A stretch of DNA of 41,524 bases from contig CANKJN010000008.1 in NCBI GenBank assembly GCA_947482345.1, positions 1 through 41,524 of the forward strand, written 5' to 3'. The translations under genes were made by a program, and so were the position numbers. Origin of the DNA: Spartobacteria bacterium (GTDB lineage Bacteria > Verrucomicrobiota > Verrucomicrobiia > Chthoniobacterales > UBA6821). Under the pieces are notes generated by a model. That model did not search any database. It had not been told where the DNA came from and saw only the letters and a program-made list of their open reading frames with translations. Below, one piece after another: positions 30,349 through 38,645 of this stretch (position 1 is its first letter; each line of letters starts with the position of its first letter).

Positions 30349-31125
30349 TTACTTGGCTGAAACAGCCCGGCGGGCCTGGTTCAGGAGCATGCGGTCGGTG
30401 GCATCCCTGGGCTTGAGGGCCTCTGCCTTGGCCAGTGCCTGCTTTGCTTTTTCCTGCTGGTTCATGGCCGCATAGGTCATGGCGAGCGCCGCCTGATGCA
30501 TGAGGCGGTCGGGCTTGGAGGTCACGGCACGCTGGAAGTAACCTGCCGAGGATTCAAGGGAGGCTTTCGGAATGCTGCCGTAGAGAACCTGGGCGACCTC
30601 CTTGAGCAGGGGGTTGATCCGGGAGACGGTGTAATGCCAAGTGCCGAGCACATGCAGGGCTATGTCCTGTCGCGGATCGAGCGCGATGGCCTTCTCGGCT
30701 TCGCTCTTCACGAAGCGCGCATAACGGATTTTCTGCGCCGGCCCCTCCAGTTTCGCGCTCCTGGCGTAGCAGTAGGAGAGTAGCGCATGGGCAAGGGGGC
30801 TGCGGGGGTTGCTGTCGGAGGCCTTGACCGCATAACCGAGGGCGCAGTCGGTGTAGTATTTTTCGCGGGCGCTGTCGCCCGCGTCATGGGCCTTGGAGGC
30901 GAGATCGGCATACTGCTTGGCGATGAGGCAAAGGATCTCGGTGTTGTATTCCCTGGCGATCCCCCGGAGCACCTCGTCGTCGACGGGTTCCCGGCCTTCG
31001 CTGGCCAGCAGTGACTGAAGGGTTTTTTCGGAGTCGGCCTGGTCGGGCTTTGCCGGAGGAATCGGCACCGCTGCCGGAAGTGCCGCGCTCAGCAGCAGGA
31101 AGGCGAGCGGCAGGAAGGGCTTCAC
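30349..31125 (-). CDS. Exported TPR-like protein
   Basis: A 258-residue protein with a signal peptide (MKPFLPLAFLLLSAALPAAV), so probably periplasmic. The mature part is all-helical with tetratricopeptide-type repeats: ALGYAVKASDSNPRSPLAHA, VKSEAEKAIALDPRQDIALH, then VLGTWHYTVSRINPLLKEVA and SAGYFQRAVTSKPDRLMHQA, and AKQALAKAEALKPRD. The HVLGTWHYxVSRINPLLK stretch recalls the TPR domain of RMDN-type proteins, also known in bacteria. No enzymatic motif; a scaffold or binding role is likely. Upstream (31126-31141) it directly meets the MITE at 31142-31492, so its original promoter has probably been displaced. Confidence 0.75.
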   Translation of the reverse strand: MKPFLPLAFLLLSAALPAAVPIPPAKPDQADSEKTLQSLLASEGREPVDDEVLRGIAREYNTEILCLIAKQYADLASKAHDAGDSAREKYYTDCALGYAVKASDSNPRSPLAHALLSYCYARSAKLEGPAQKIRYARFVKSEAEKAIALDPRQDIALHVLGTWHYTVSRINPLLKEVAQVLYGSIPKASLESSAGYFQRAVTSKPDRLMHQAALAMTYAAMNQQEKAKQALAKAEALKPRDATDRMLLNQARRAVSAK

Positions 31126-31141
31126 GGGTGATCAGATCTCA

Positions 31142-31492
31142 GGGAAGCGCTGATTAAATCGCATAGAGGCCGTTGCGGGAAGAACAGGCCGCGGGCAAGG
31201 CGGCTTGGCACGAGCATCCCCGCAGCGGGCTGTAAGTGCCAAGCCAACGCAGCCCCCGGCCTGTTATCTCCGCAACCCGCAGGGCTGAAGGCATTTGTCG
31301 ATTTTTGCCTCGCCGTCTCCCGACGGTCTCGTCCTCCGGACTGCTTCGCAGGCTACGACGCGGCTCCCGCCGCTCGTCGTTGTGGCGTTGCTTGCTCGGG
31401 CGAGACCGCTGCGGGTATCGCCCAGCGCTCGCGCCTTCAAAAATCAGCAAATGCTCTTCAGCGGCCTTCATGGGATTTAATCAGCGTTTCCC
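31142..31492. mobile_element. MITE-like element, copy 3 (351 bp, with nested insert)
   Basis: Ends GGGAAGCGCTGATTAAATCG (left) and AATCAGCGTTTCCC (right) with TA at 31493-31494 and a decayed CA at 31140-31141. It is the same element as at 9285 plus a roughly 75-bp REP-like insert at 31307-31381. Internal stem here is GGCTTGGCAC/GTGCCAAGCC, different from copy 1 (GGCTTCGCGG/CCGCGAAGCC) on both arms. Confidence 0.8.
31307..31381. repeat. REP-like element nested in MITE copy 3
   Basis: Inserted between GTCGATTTTT and GTGGCGTTGC, which are contiguous in the copy at 11199 (reverse strand) and nearly so at 9285. Hairpins: CCGTCtcccGACGG, GTCCtccGGAC, CTGCttcGCAG, linker GCTAC, then CGACGCGG/CCGC-TCGTCG. 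Ends GCCTCGCC...CTCGTCGTT match the ends of the elements at 14136 and 35594. The same insert begins at the same place in copy 4 (41506-41524). Confidence 0.75.
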
Positions 31493-32078
31493 TATACTGG
31501 ATCCAGCGGATCACTGTGCCGAGCACGGGGACGTGGTCCCAGACGCCCTGGGCGGAATCCCAGAAATCCTGATGGAGGAGGACGCGGCCCTGCGGATCGA
31601 AGCGGACAAGGGTCACTCCGATCGTGCGGATGGTCTTCCCCTTGGCGAGGTGCTTCATCCGGGTATCCATGGTCCATCGGAAGTAGTAGTTCCTTCCCGA
31701 AACGGCGACATCGTCGAAGGTGACGGTCATGCTATCAAGTCCTTGCGCGGTCTTGATGAAGTAGTCGCGGATGGCCGGTGCTCCATGGAGTGTCCTGATG
31801 GTGTCATTGAGGAAGGCCCCGGGGGCGTAGACCTTCTCGGTATCCTCCCGGGCGGTTTTTTCGTCGAGATGTCCGAGGAATTTCTCGAAGCGAGCGATGG
31901 CGGCCTGTTCCGCGGCACTGCCCCGCGGGGGTCCCTGGACCGATGCCGTCGCGCTCATGGCATCCTGAAAGGCGGGCACGGGAGCTTGGGCCGTGGATTG
32001 CTGGGCTGAAAGGGAGGTGGTCACCATGGCCGTGATGAGGAGGAGGGCGTGGAGGAGCGGTTTCACTCCACTATCCAT
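31458..32078 (-). CDS. Exported SnoaL/NTF2-like protein with MITE-derived C-terminus
   Basis: From ATG 32078 a 206-residue protein with a signal peptide (VKPLLHALLLITAMVTTSLS, then AQQS). The mature domain is NTF2/SnoaL-like: AAIARFEKFLGHLDEKTARE, VYAPGAFLNDTIRTLHGAPA, IRDYFIKTAQGLDSMTVTFD, RNYYFRWTMDTRM and VTLVRFDPQGRVLLHQDFWD, the usual helix-plus-cone-of-strands order. This fold serves as enzymes and binding proteins; no catalytic residues can be assigned. The last 11 residues (RETLIKSHEGR) are read from the MITE at 31142-31492; before insertion the gene would have ended YKI-stop. The longer upstream in-frame reading overlaps the divergent DUF2452 gene and is not used. Confidence 0.75.
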   Translation of the reverse strand: MDSGVKPLLHALLLITAMVTTSLSAQQSTAQAPVPAFQDAMSATASVQGPPRGSAAEQAAIARFEKFLGHLDEKTAREDTEKVYAPGAFLNDTIRTLHGAPAIRDYFIKTAQGLDSMTVTFDDVAVSGRNYYFRWTMDTRMKHLAKGKTIRTIGVTLVRFDPQGRVLLHQDFWDSAQGVWDHVPVLGTVIRWIQYRETLIKSHEGR

Positions 32079-32118
32079 CCTTGGTGAAAGGCCCCGCGTC
32101 AATCCTCCCGCTCTTGTC

Positions 32119-32541
32119 ATGTACGCCGCGAAAGGCGATAACGTACGCATGGGACGCAATGAACAGAGTTTCTTGATGGAGATCGCCGGTCCCAAGATCG
32201 AGGTGCCGGATCTCCTGAAGTTCGAGACGGCCCGCAATCACAGCCTCTCCAACAAGATCATGAGCCGTCTCAAGGATCTGGAGCGGGAATACAACGAGCT
32301 GGTGGAACTGCACCGTTGGAATGAGTTCGTGGAGGGTTTTCAGATCAACTTCCAGACCCGCCTCAATCAGGACTACTTCCTCTATGAGTCCAAGGGAGAC
32401 GCCGGGACGCGGCGCTTTCTCTCCCTGATCAGTCCCGCCGAGATGGGGGAGACTTACACCTTTCACGGGAAGACGAGGCTGCACAGCGAGGGGTACTTCG
32501 TGAAGGTGGTCGAGGAGCGGGCCGTGGCAAAGCCGCTTTAG
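32119..32541 (+). CDS. DUF2452-like protein
   Basis: A 140-residue cytoplasmic protein. After a short N-terminus, IEVPDLLKFETARNHSLSNK begins a helix continuing LKDLEREYNELVELHRWNEF, and the C-terminal part FLYESKGDAGTRRFLSLISP followed by TYTFHGKTRLHSEGYF matches the pattern of DUF2452 (Y-x-Y-x-x-x-x-G-x-R-F-x-S-x-I-S-P). This family has no known function and reaches eukaryotes (C1orf50). ATG 32119 is chosen; a second candidate is 32149 (MGRNEQ). The gene is divergent from the SnoaL gene (40-bp gap) and followed by the sialidase gene after 15 bp. Confidence 0.65.
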   Translation: MYAAKGDNVRMGRNEQSFLMEIAGPKIEVPDLLKFETARNHSLSNKIMSRLKDLEREYNELVELHRWNEFVEGFQINFQTRLNQDYFLYESKGDAGTRRFLSLISPAEMGETYTFHGKTRLHSEGYFVKVVEERAVAKPL

Positions 32542-32556
32542 CAAGGTTGCTGCAGG

Positions 32557-33726
32557 ATGAGTCTTCCGTTTCGCATCCTGTTGGCGGTCGTTGCAGGCCT
32601 GCTCTGCTGGGGGGTGATCCGGGGCATGACCCCGATGCAGCGGGGGGGCTTTGCCGATGCACTTGGAGAGAGAAGGAAGGCCGGGCGCGACGCCATCTTC
32701 CGCAAGGAATTCATCAATCCGGAGCAGGGCCTGCCAATGGTCCATGTTGCCTCCCTTGCCCAGATGCCCGACGGGATCCTGTCAGCCGTCTGGTATGCCG
32801 GGACGGCCGAGTGTCATCCCGATGTGAGGATTTATTTCTCCCAAAGGGAAGCGGGGTTGGCGGATGCCCCGTGGTCGGCTCCCCGCGTGATCATGACGCG
32901 CGGGTTGGCGGAGCATGATCTCGGCCGGCCGGTGAAAAGTCTCGGCAACGCCGTGCTGCTCGCCAATCCCGACGGCTCCCTACGGTTGCTCTTCGTGACG
33001 ATCGCGATGGGGAAGTGGTCGGGAAGCCAGCTCAACAGCTGCCTCTCCAACGACGGCGGCCTGACCTGGTCGCGGGTGGAGCACCTCACGCTCAGTCCCT
33101 TTTTCAATTTCAGCGAACTCGTCCGCAACAGGCCCGTGGCGAGGACGGGTGGTGGGTGGTGCGCTCCGATCTACCAGGAGTTCCTCGGGAAGTTTCCGGA
33201 ACTGCTTTGGCTCCAGGAGCGGAACGGGAAGCTGACTTTTTCGAAAACCCGGATCGCCGGCGGATGCTCCACCTTCCAACCCTCGCTCATCCCGGGCGAC
33301 GAGGAGCAGGCGGATGTGCTTCTTCGCGATTACACGAGTGCCCGCAGGATCCACATCGCCAGTTCGTATGACGCGGGGATGGACTGGCCCTTCGTGACGG
33401 CCACCGAGCTCCCCAATCCCGATGCGGGGATCTCGGGGCTGAGGCTTTCCGACGGACGGCTGCTGGTTGCCTTCAATGATTCGGCAAAGGACCGCTCCGA
33501 CCTCACGCTGGCCGTCTCGGCGGATCGCGGGCGCTCCTGGAAGAGAGTCGCGGTGCTGGAGAAAGAACCCGGCGCCTCCTTCTCCTACCCCTATCTGATG
33601 CGGAGTACCGACGGGATGATCCGGATGGCCTATACCCGCAAGGGAAAGGTGATCGCCCTGGGCAGCTTCAATGAGGAGTGGCTTGCCTCGCAGGAAGCTC
33701 TGGCGAACCAAGGAGGGACACCATGA
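32557..33726 (+). CDS. Sialidase-family (BNR repeat) protein
   Basis: A 389-residue protein with an N-terminal hydrophobic segment (FRILLAVVAGLLCWGVI), a signal anchor or signal peptide. The rest is a six-bladed-propeller sialidase-like domain with Asp-box repeats: SNDGGLTWS, SYDAGMDWP and SADRGRSWK. MVHVASLAQMPDGILSAVWY and TFQPSLI are typical of the exo-alpha-sialidase-like family common in Verrucomicrobiota and Planctomycetota, where many members may act on other glycans. The catalytic arginine triad cannot be confirmed by eye. It is followed by a membrane protein gene overlapping as ATGA, an arrangement that suggests a functional pair. Confidence 0.8.
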   Translation: MSLPFRILLAVVAGLLCWGVIRGMTPMQRGGFADALGERRKAGRDAIFRKEFINPEQGLPMVHVASLAQMPDGILSAVWYAGTAECHPDVRIYFSQREAGLADAPWSAPRVIMTRGLAEHDLGRPVKSLGNAVLLANPDGSLRLLFVTIAMGKWSGSQLNSCLSNDGGLTWSRVEHLTLSPFFNFSELVRNRPVARTGGGWCAPIYQEFLGKFPELLWLQERNGKLTFSKTRIAGGCSTFQPSLIPGDEEQADVLLRDYTSARRIHIASSYDAGMDWPFVTATELPNPDAGISGLRLSDGRLLVAFNDSAKDRSDLTLAVSADRGRSWKRVAVLEKEPGASFSYPYLMRSTDGMIRMAYTRKGKVIALGSFNEEWLASQEALANQGGTP

Positions 33727-34358
33727 GCCGCGAACTATCACAGCAACTTTACGCCGGTTTGGCGCCTTGGCTCGCCCTCGCCCTTCTTCTGATGGGAAGG
33801 AATCCTTACCTCTCCCGTGTCAGGATCATCGGATCGCTCCTGCTTTCCTTGATCGTGCTGAGCATCCCGGTGCCGTTGACGGGATGGAACGGCTTTGCCT
33901 GGGTCCGCGTGTTGGAGCCGAATCCAAGCTTCACGCTGACGGCACTCCTGGGCATCGCGCTCTGGGAGAGGATCTCAAGTAAAAGAATTTTCCGGCCGGC
34001 GGATTGGAAGGCGGCCTGGATCTTCGGAGCTGCATCCGCCCTCCTCCTCTATCCCATGGGCCTCGGGCTGACCTCGCTTGACCCCTACAGCTGGGGATGG
34101 TGGTCTCGGATTCCGATCCTCGTCGCCGTCGCCGCCGCGATGCTGATCCTTCGAGGGAGCCGCTTCGGGATCCTCCTGCTCCTCCCCTTTGCGGGATTCC
34201 TCATCGGACTCCAGGAATCGACCAACTTCTGGGATGCCGTGATCGATCCCTTCTACGCGATCTTCTCGATCCTTTCCGTGATCGCGACGACTGCATTACG
34301 GGGCGTGAAATCCGTTGCGTTGACTTCCCAGACCTACAAGGCGCATAGAGTATTCTAG
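33723..34358 (+). CDS. Integral membrane protein, unknown
   Basis: A 211-residue hydrophobic protein. Start ATG 33723 overlaps the sialidase-like stop (ATGA); an upstream in-frame extension would overlap that gene more and adds only polar residues. Hydrophobic segments in order: LAPWLALALLLMG, IIGSLLLSLIVLSIPV, FTLTALLGIALW, AAWIFGAASALLLYP, IPILVAVAAAMLIL, FGILLLLPFAGFLIGL and AIFSILSVIATTAL, so about six or seven membrane spans. No transporter motif is seen. Coupled translation with the sialidase-like gene suggests a common role at the cell envelope (inference). Confidence 0.65.
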   Translation: MSRELSQQLYAGLAPWLALALLLMGRNPYLSRVRIIGSLLLSLIVLSIPVPLTGWNGFAWVRVLEPNPSFTLTALLGIALWERISSKRIFRPADWKAAWIFGAASALLLYPMGLGLTSLDPYSWGWWSRIPILVAVAAAMLILRGSRFGILLLLPFAGFLIGLQESTNFWDAVIDPFYAIFSILSVIATTALRGVKSVALTSQTYKAHRVF

Positions 34359-34386
34359 GCATGCATCGCATCTCCCATCCTCCACA

Positions 34387-35256
34387 ATGATCATCGGCAT
34401 TACAGGCGGGACTGGCTTTATCGGCCATGCGGTAACGGAGGCAGCAACGGACCGGGGCGACTCGGTCGTGCTCTTCAGCCGGCGCGGCGGTGAAGGGCGC
34501 AGGGCTTTCTCCCTCAACTCCCCGATGGATGTGACCGGCTGCGACGGACTGGTTCATCTTGCGGGGGAATCGATCCTCGGCCTCTGGACCCGTGAGAAGC
34601 GCCGCCGCATACTCGAGAGCCGAATCCAAGGGACACGGCGTCTCGTCGAAGGGATCGCCGCAGCCGCCGTGAAACCGCGGGTTCTTGTGAGCGCCTCGGC
34701 CATCGGGTTCTACGGAGACACCGGAGATGGGGTCGTGGATGAGGATTCCCGGGCGGGAAGCGGTTTTCTCTCCGAAGTGGCGCAGGCCTGGGAAGCCGAG
34801 GCGGTCAAGGCCGAGGCCCTGGGGGTGCGCGTCGTGCGGCTACGGATCGGCTTTGTCCTAGGACGCGACGGCGGCGCCATGAAGCTGATCAAGCCCCTCT
34901 TCCGGATGGGACTGGGAGGTCGACTTGGTTCGGGCAGGCAGTGGATGTCGTGCATCGAGGTCGACGACCTGGCCTCCATGGTCCTGGCCTGCCTTCATGA
35001 CGACTCGATCAGCGGCCCGATGAACGCCGTCATGCCGGAACCGGTCACCAATGCCGATTTCACCAAGGCCGCCGCACGTGCCGTCCATCGGCCGGCCCTG
35101 TTCCCGGCCCCGGCTTTTGCGCTCCGTCTGGCGCTCGGCGACCTCTCTCACCTGATGCTCGACAGCCAGCGTGTGATCCCCAAACGCTTCGCGAACATGA
35201 GGTTTCACTACCGCTTTGACGGGATCGGGGCTGCGATGCGGGAGGTTTTTCGATAA
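34387..35256 (+). CDS. TIGR01777-family epimerase (SDR)
   Basis: A 289-residue NAD(P)-binding protein of the extended SDR superfamily. The nucleotide motif GITGGTGFIGHAVTEAA starts near residue 4, followed by LVHLAGESILGLWTREKRRR, the VSASAIGFYGDTGD segment with catalytic-type tyrosine, and a C-terminal DUF1731-type end (RALFP-like RPALFPAPAFALRLALGDLS, VIPKRFANMRFHYRF). This is the YfcH/SulA-like TIGR01777 family, with no firm substrate. Its length is normal. A 28-bp gap separates it from the membrane protein gene. Confidence 0.88.
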   Translation: MIIGITGGTGFIGHAVTEAATDRGDSVVLFSRRGGEGRRAFSLNSPMDVTGCDGLVHLAGESILGLWTREKRRRILESRIQGTRRLVEGIAAAAVKPRVLVSASAIGFYGDTGDGVVDEDSRAGSGFLSEVAQAWEAEAVKAEALGVRVVRLRIGFVLGRDGGAMKLIKPLFRMGLGGRLGSGRQWMSCIEVDDLASMVLACLHDDSISGPMNAVMPEPVTNADFTKAAARAVHRPALFPAPAFALRLALGDLSHLMLDSQRVIPKRFANMRFHYRFDGIGAAMREVFR

Positions 35257-35593
35257 TCAGCCAAAGGAAGCTCAGCCAAAGGAAGCTGTTGTCCGGAGAT
35301 GTCGAAGCAATGCCGGGCCGCAAAGACCAGGTGGAACAGACAGAAGAATCGGCCATCTTGATGTCAACACGCCACCTGCCCACGCACATCACCAGACCCT
35401 TATACCATCTCCACTCTTATTCCGGTAGAATCAGCTGGTTCTTTTGGCGTTCGGCGGACGTTGCCACCTCTTCGAGGCTGCGGCATGCGCCGCAGGCTAC
35501 CGCGCCCGTTTGTGCTCGCTCGCACCATGCGCGGCTCGCCCGTTCGGATCCCCCCTTTGCGGGATCTATCCAGGCCTTTCCCAAGGACCTGTA

Positions 35594-35674
35594 TTGCCTC
35601 GCCATCCCCGATGGCCTCGCCCTGAAGGGCTGTGCGTCGCACAGGCTTCATCGTGCCTCCCGTCACTCGATGTT
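35594..35674. repeat. REP-like element with defined ends
   Basis: Starts TTGCCTCGCC and ends CACTCGATGTT, the same ends as the 75-bp element at 14136. Hairpins: GCCATCcccGATGGC, GCCCTgaAGGGC, CTGTGCgtcGCACAG, linker GCTTC, then ATCG..CGAT. All stems differ from the 14136 copy, with pairing preserved. Confidence 0.7.
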
Positions 35675-35740
35675 GCCGAGCCCATCACCAAAATCCCTTT
35701 GCCAATTCCACCAGACTAATCGCGTCAATGGTATTACTTG

Positions 35741-35765
35741 GGGAAGCGCTGATTAAATCGCATGG
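35741..35765. mobile_element. Solo terminus of the MITE-like element
   Basis: GGGAAGCGCTGATTAAATCG, CATGG: the first 25 bp of the element, after which the sequence is unrelated. No other part is present within the gap before rfbC. Confidence 0.7.
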
Positions 35766-35822
35766 CGCCCACCACCCCAAGGCTTCCGCAAATCCTTTGA
35801 CTACATCTCAATCAAAAACGCT

Positions 35823-36374
35823 CTAATCATACTTCTCACATTCGGCGAAGGTGGCCGCCACAGCATCCTTGGCAGAGACGAGCGGCGTGATGCCGATCTC
35901 GACGGGCCAGGTGATGCCGAGCTCCCTATCGTCCCATCTGAGGGAACGCTCGGCGGCAGGGGCGTAGAGTGAAGTCACCTTGTAATGGAAGTCTGCCGTG
36001 TCACTGACCACCAGAAACCCGTGGGCACATCCGGGTGGAACCCAGAGCCGCTCATGAGCATCCGCCGTGAGGTAATAGCCGTCCCAGGCACCGTAGGTCG
36101 GGGAGCTTTTCCGCAGATCCACGATCACGTCGAACACCGTGCCGGATGTCACCCAGACGAGCTTTCCCTGCGCGGCATCCCCTGCCTGGTAATGAAGCCC
36201 GCGAAGAACGTGCTTGGCGGAGCGGGAGTGGTTGTCCTGAACGAAATCGAAATCGCCGACAAGTTCGCGGAATGTCTGCTTGTTCCAAGACTCGAGGAAG
36301 AAGCCACGGGCATCACCGAAGACTTTCGGCTTCAGCAGGTAGGCATCGTGGATTTTGGTGGATAACTTTTGCAT
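35823..36374 (-). CDS. rfbC: dTDP-4-dehydrorhamnose 3,5-epimerase
   Basis: A 183-residue RmlC-type epimerase making dTDP-4-keto-L-rhamnose for surface polysaccharide. N-terminal KPKVFGDARGFFLESWNKQT, the NHSRSAKHVLRGLHYQ motif with the catalytic histidine, VFDVIVDLRKSSPTYG, WVPPGCAHGFLVVSD, and the tyrosine in the YKVTSLYAPAAERSLRWDD segment are all present, as in a cupin-fold homodimer. It follows rfbA after 43 bp. rfbB and rfbD are not in this window. Confidence 0.95.
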   Translation of the reverse strand: MQKLSTKIHDAYLLKPKVFGDARGFFLESWNKQTFRELVGDFDFVQDNHSRSAKHVLRGLHYQAGDAAQGKLVWVTSGTVFDVIVDLRKSSPTYGAWDGYYLTADAHERLWVPPGCAHGFLVVSDTADFHYKVTSLYAPAAERSLRWDDRELGITWPVEIGITPLVSAKDAVAATFAECEKYD

Positions 36375-36417
36375 CTATCTAATCAAATGAGCGAGTTGTC
36401 TGGCGCGATGCAGAGAG

Positions 36418-37299
36418 CTACCTCTTCCGGCGCTTGAGGACTTCACGCAGGTAGGAGCCGTAGGTCGATTTGCCGAGAGGTTCAAGAGCCCGCTCGAATG
36501 CTGCTTCATCGAGGAATCCCATCTGGAGACCGATCTCCTCGAGGCAGGCGATTCGGAGGCCTTGGCGGTTCTGAATCGCACGCACGAAGTCCGCCGCCTC
36601 GAGCAGGGACTCATGGGTTCCGGTGTCAAGCCATGCCGTCCCTCGGCCCAACTTCTGCACGCGAAGGCGGTCGGCATCCAGATAGAGTCGGTTCAGATCG
36701 GTGATCTCGAGTTCCCCGCGCGGAGAGGGCTTCAGCGCGCGGGCCATCTCCACCACATCGCCGCTGTAGAAATAGAGCCCGGGCACGGCGTAGTTGCTTT
36801 TGGGATGCGCCGGCTTTTCCTCCAGGGAGATCGCCTTGCCTGAGGCATCGAACTCCACGACACCATAAGCGGAGGGATCAGCCACTTCGTATCCGAAGAC
36901 GGTGGCGAATTCCTTCTCCTGATCGGCCGCGGCAAGGATGTCGGTGAAATCGTGTCCGTAGAAGAGGTTATCCCCCAGCACGAGTGCGGCTGGCGATCCG
37001 GCAAGGAACTCGGCGCCGATCAGGAAAGCCTGAGCAAGGCCGTCTGGAGAGGGTTGCTCGGCATACTCGAAGCGAACCCCGTAGCGGGATCCGTCCCCGA
37101 GCAGACGGCGGAAGGCAGGCAGATCATGGGGCGTGGAGATGATCAGTATCTCGCGGATCCCGGCCAGCATGAGAACCGAGATCGGGTAGTAGATCATCGG
37201 CTTGTCGTAGACCGGCATGAGCTGCTTGCTCACTGCCATGGTCAGGGGGTGGAGCCGGGAGCCGGTGCCTCCGGCGAGAACGATGCCTTTGCGGGTCAT
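36418..37299 (-). CDS. rfbA: Glucose-1-phosphate thymidylyltransferase
   Basis: A 293-residue nucleotidyltransferase joining dTTP and glucose 1-phosphate to dTDP-glucose, first step of the dTDP-rhamnose route. The dTTP loop [20 protein letters not shown] is at the N-terminus, followed by [20 protein letters not shown], the LGDNLFYG metal/sugar site, and [20 protein letters not shown]. Length is normal. First gene of the pair with rfbC. The 201 bp upstream (37300-37500) contains no gene I can support and no clear promoter. Confidence 0.96.
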   Translation of the reverse strand: MTRKGIVLAGGTGSRLHPLTMAVSKQLMPVYDKPMIYYPISVLMLAGIREILIISTPHDLPAFRRLLGDGSRYGVRFEYAEQPSPDGLAQAFLIGAEFLAGSPAALVLGDNLFYGHDFTDILAAADQEKEFATVFGYEVADPSAYGVVEFDASGKAISLEEKPAHPKSNYAVPGLYFYSGDVVEMARALKPSPRGELEITDLNRLYLDADRLRVQKLGRGTAWLDTGTHESLLEAADFVRAIQNRQGLRIACLEEIGLQMGFLDEAAFERALEPLGKSTYGSYLREVLKRRKR

Positions 37300-37500
37300 A
37301 AATAGGAGCCAGGGGTTAGGAGGTGGAAGTTCAGGGAAGGTGTTTCGCGGCTGAGTCTGGGGCAGTTAGCAGGGGAAGAATTCAGCGATCAGAAATCGGA
37401 AGGCGGATTGATGGCGATGTGATTGGCGGGCGAAGCAAAATCTGAATCTGGGGCCAGGGGAGCGTGACCGTGAACAGGGTGCTGTTGGTTTACGCCCGCT

Positions 37501-38622
37501 TCAAGCAAACAGGTCCTTAAGGCGTTCGGTGAAGCTGCGGTGGATCGGGGTGTTCTCCTCGCCGCAGAGTTCCGCGAAGGTTTCCAGCGCCTTGCGCTGT
37601 TCGGCGTTCAGCTTGGTGGGAACCTCGACCTCGAGGTGGACATGGAGATCCCCCTTGGCATGGCTCTGGAGACGCGGCATGCCGTGGGATTTGACCCTGA
37701 AATCGCTTCCTCCCTGCGTTCCCGCCGGGATCTTCATCTTGACGGGACCCGCGAGGGTGGGCACCTCCACTTCTCCGCCCAAGGCGGCAACCGCGAAGGG
37801 GATCGGGATCTTGCAGAAGAGATCGGTTCCCTCGCGCGAGAAGATGGGATGTTCGGCGATGTGGATGACCACGTAGAGGTCTCCGTTCCCGCCGCCCCGG
37901 GTTCCGGCCTCGCCGGCACCGGAGGAGCGGAGTCGCGAGCCTTCGTCGATGCCCGCCGGAATGTTGAGCTTGATCCGGCTGGTCTGCTCGGCGCGACCTT
38001 CGCCCCGGCATTTTTTGCACGGCTTGTCGATGGTCTTCCCTGCTCCATGACACTGGGGGCAGGGCTGGGCGACCTGGAAGAAGCCGCGCGAGGCGACCAC
38101 CTGACCGCGTCCGCGGCAAAGGGAGCAGGTCGAGACCTTGGCCCCCTTGGCGGCACCGGATCCTTCGCAATCGTCGCAGGAGTGAAGCTTGCGGAGTTCG
38201 ATCTCTTTCTCACACCCCTTGAAGGCCTCTTCGAGGGTGATGCGCAGGTCGTAGCGCAGGTCGGAACCACGTCCATCCTGGGCCCCTCCGCCTCCGCCGA
38301 AGAAATGGTCGAAGATCCCTCCGCCGCCACCCGAGGCGCCGAACATCTCGCGGAACAGGTCGAAGGGGTCGTGCGTCCCGCCGCCCGCCGCTCCTCCCTG
38401 GAATGCGGCGTGGCCGTAGCGGTCGTAGGTCGCTCGTTTTTCCTGATCGCCAAGGATATCGTAGGCCTCGGCAAGCTCGCGGAAGCGCTCCTCGGCGGAC
38501 GGGTCGCCGGGGTTCTTGTCAGGGTGATGCTTGACGGCCAGCTTGCGGTAGGAGCGTTTGATCTCCTCGAACTCGACGGTCCGGGTGACCTGCAGCACCT
38601 CGTAGTAACACCTCTTTGACAT
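37501..38622 (-). CDS. dnaJ: Chaperone DnaJ
   Basis: A 373-residue type I (class A) Hsp40, co-chaperone that delivers substrate to DnaK and stimulates its ATPase. J domain at residues 1-70 with the HPD motif (KLAVKHHPDKNPGDPSA), glycine/phenylalanine-rich region (FGASGGGGGIFDHFFGGGGG), four zinc-finger repeats (CDDCEGSG, CSLCRGRG, CPQCHGAG, CKKCRGEG) and the C-terminal substrate domains. Complete and canonical. It is last in a minus-strand run after grpE (23-bp gap). dnaK is not in the window. Confidence 0.97.
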   Translation of the reverse strand: MSKRCYYEVLQVTRTVEFEEIKRSYRKLAVKHHPDKNPGDPSAEERFRELAEAYDILGDQEKRATYDRYGHAAFQGGAAGGGTHDPFDLFREMFGASGGGGGIFDHFFGGGGGAQDGRGSDLRYDLRITLEEAFKGCEKEIELRKLHSCDDCEGSGAAKGAKVSTCSLCRGRGQVVASRGFFQVAQPCPQCHGAGKTIDKPCKKCRGEGRAEQTSRIKLNIPAGIDEGSRLRSSGAGEAGTRGGGNGDLYVVIHIAEHPIFSREGTDLFCKIPIPFAVAALGGEVEVPTLAGPVKMKIPAGTQGGSDFRVKSHGMPRLQSHAKGDLHVHLEVEVPTKLNAEQRKALETFAELCGEENTPIHRSFTERLKDLFA

Positions 38623-38645
38623 GACGATTGGGGCCCGGCGACTGG

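Larger units (their letters stand above)
35257..35822. repeat. Repeat-rich gap with REP-like elements
   Basis: No gene is supported. A 15-bp direct repeat (TCAGCCAAAGGAAGC) stands in tandem at 35259-35288. At 35460-35500 is a hairpin array with CCTCttcGAGG, CTGCGGcatgcgCCGCAG and linker GGCTACC, continuing into a segment whose reverse complement resembles the type C repeat near the tRNA (GGATAGATCCCGC and GGGCGAGCCG). A complete REP-like element follows at 35594-35674, and a MITE terminus at 35741. Confidence 0.65.
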
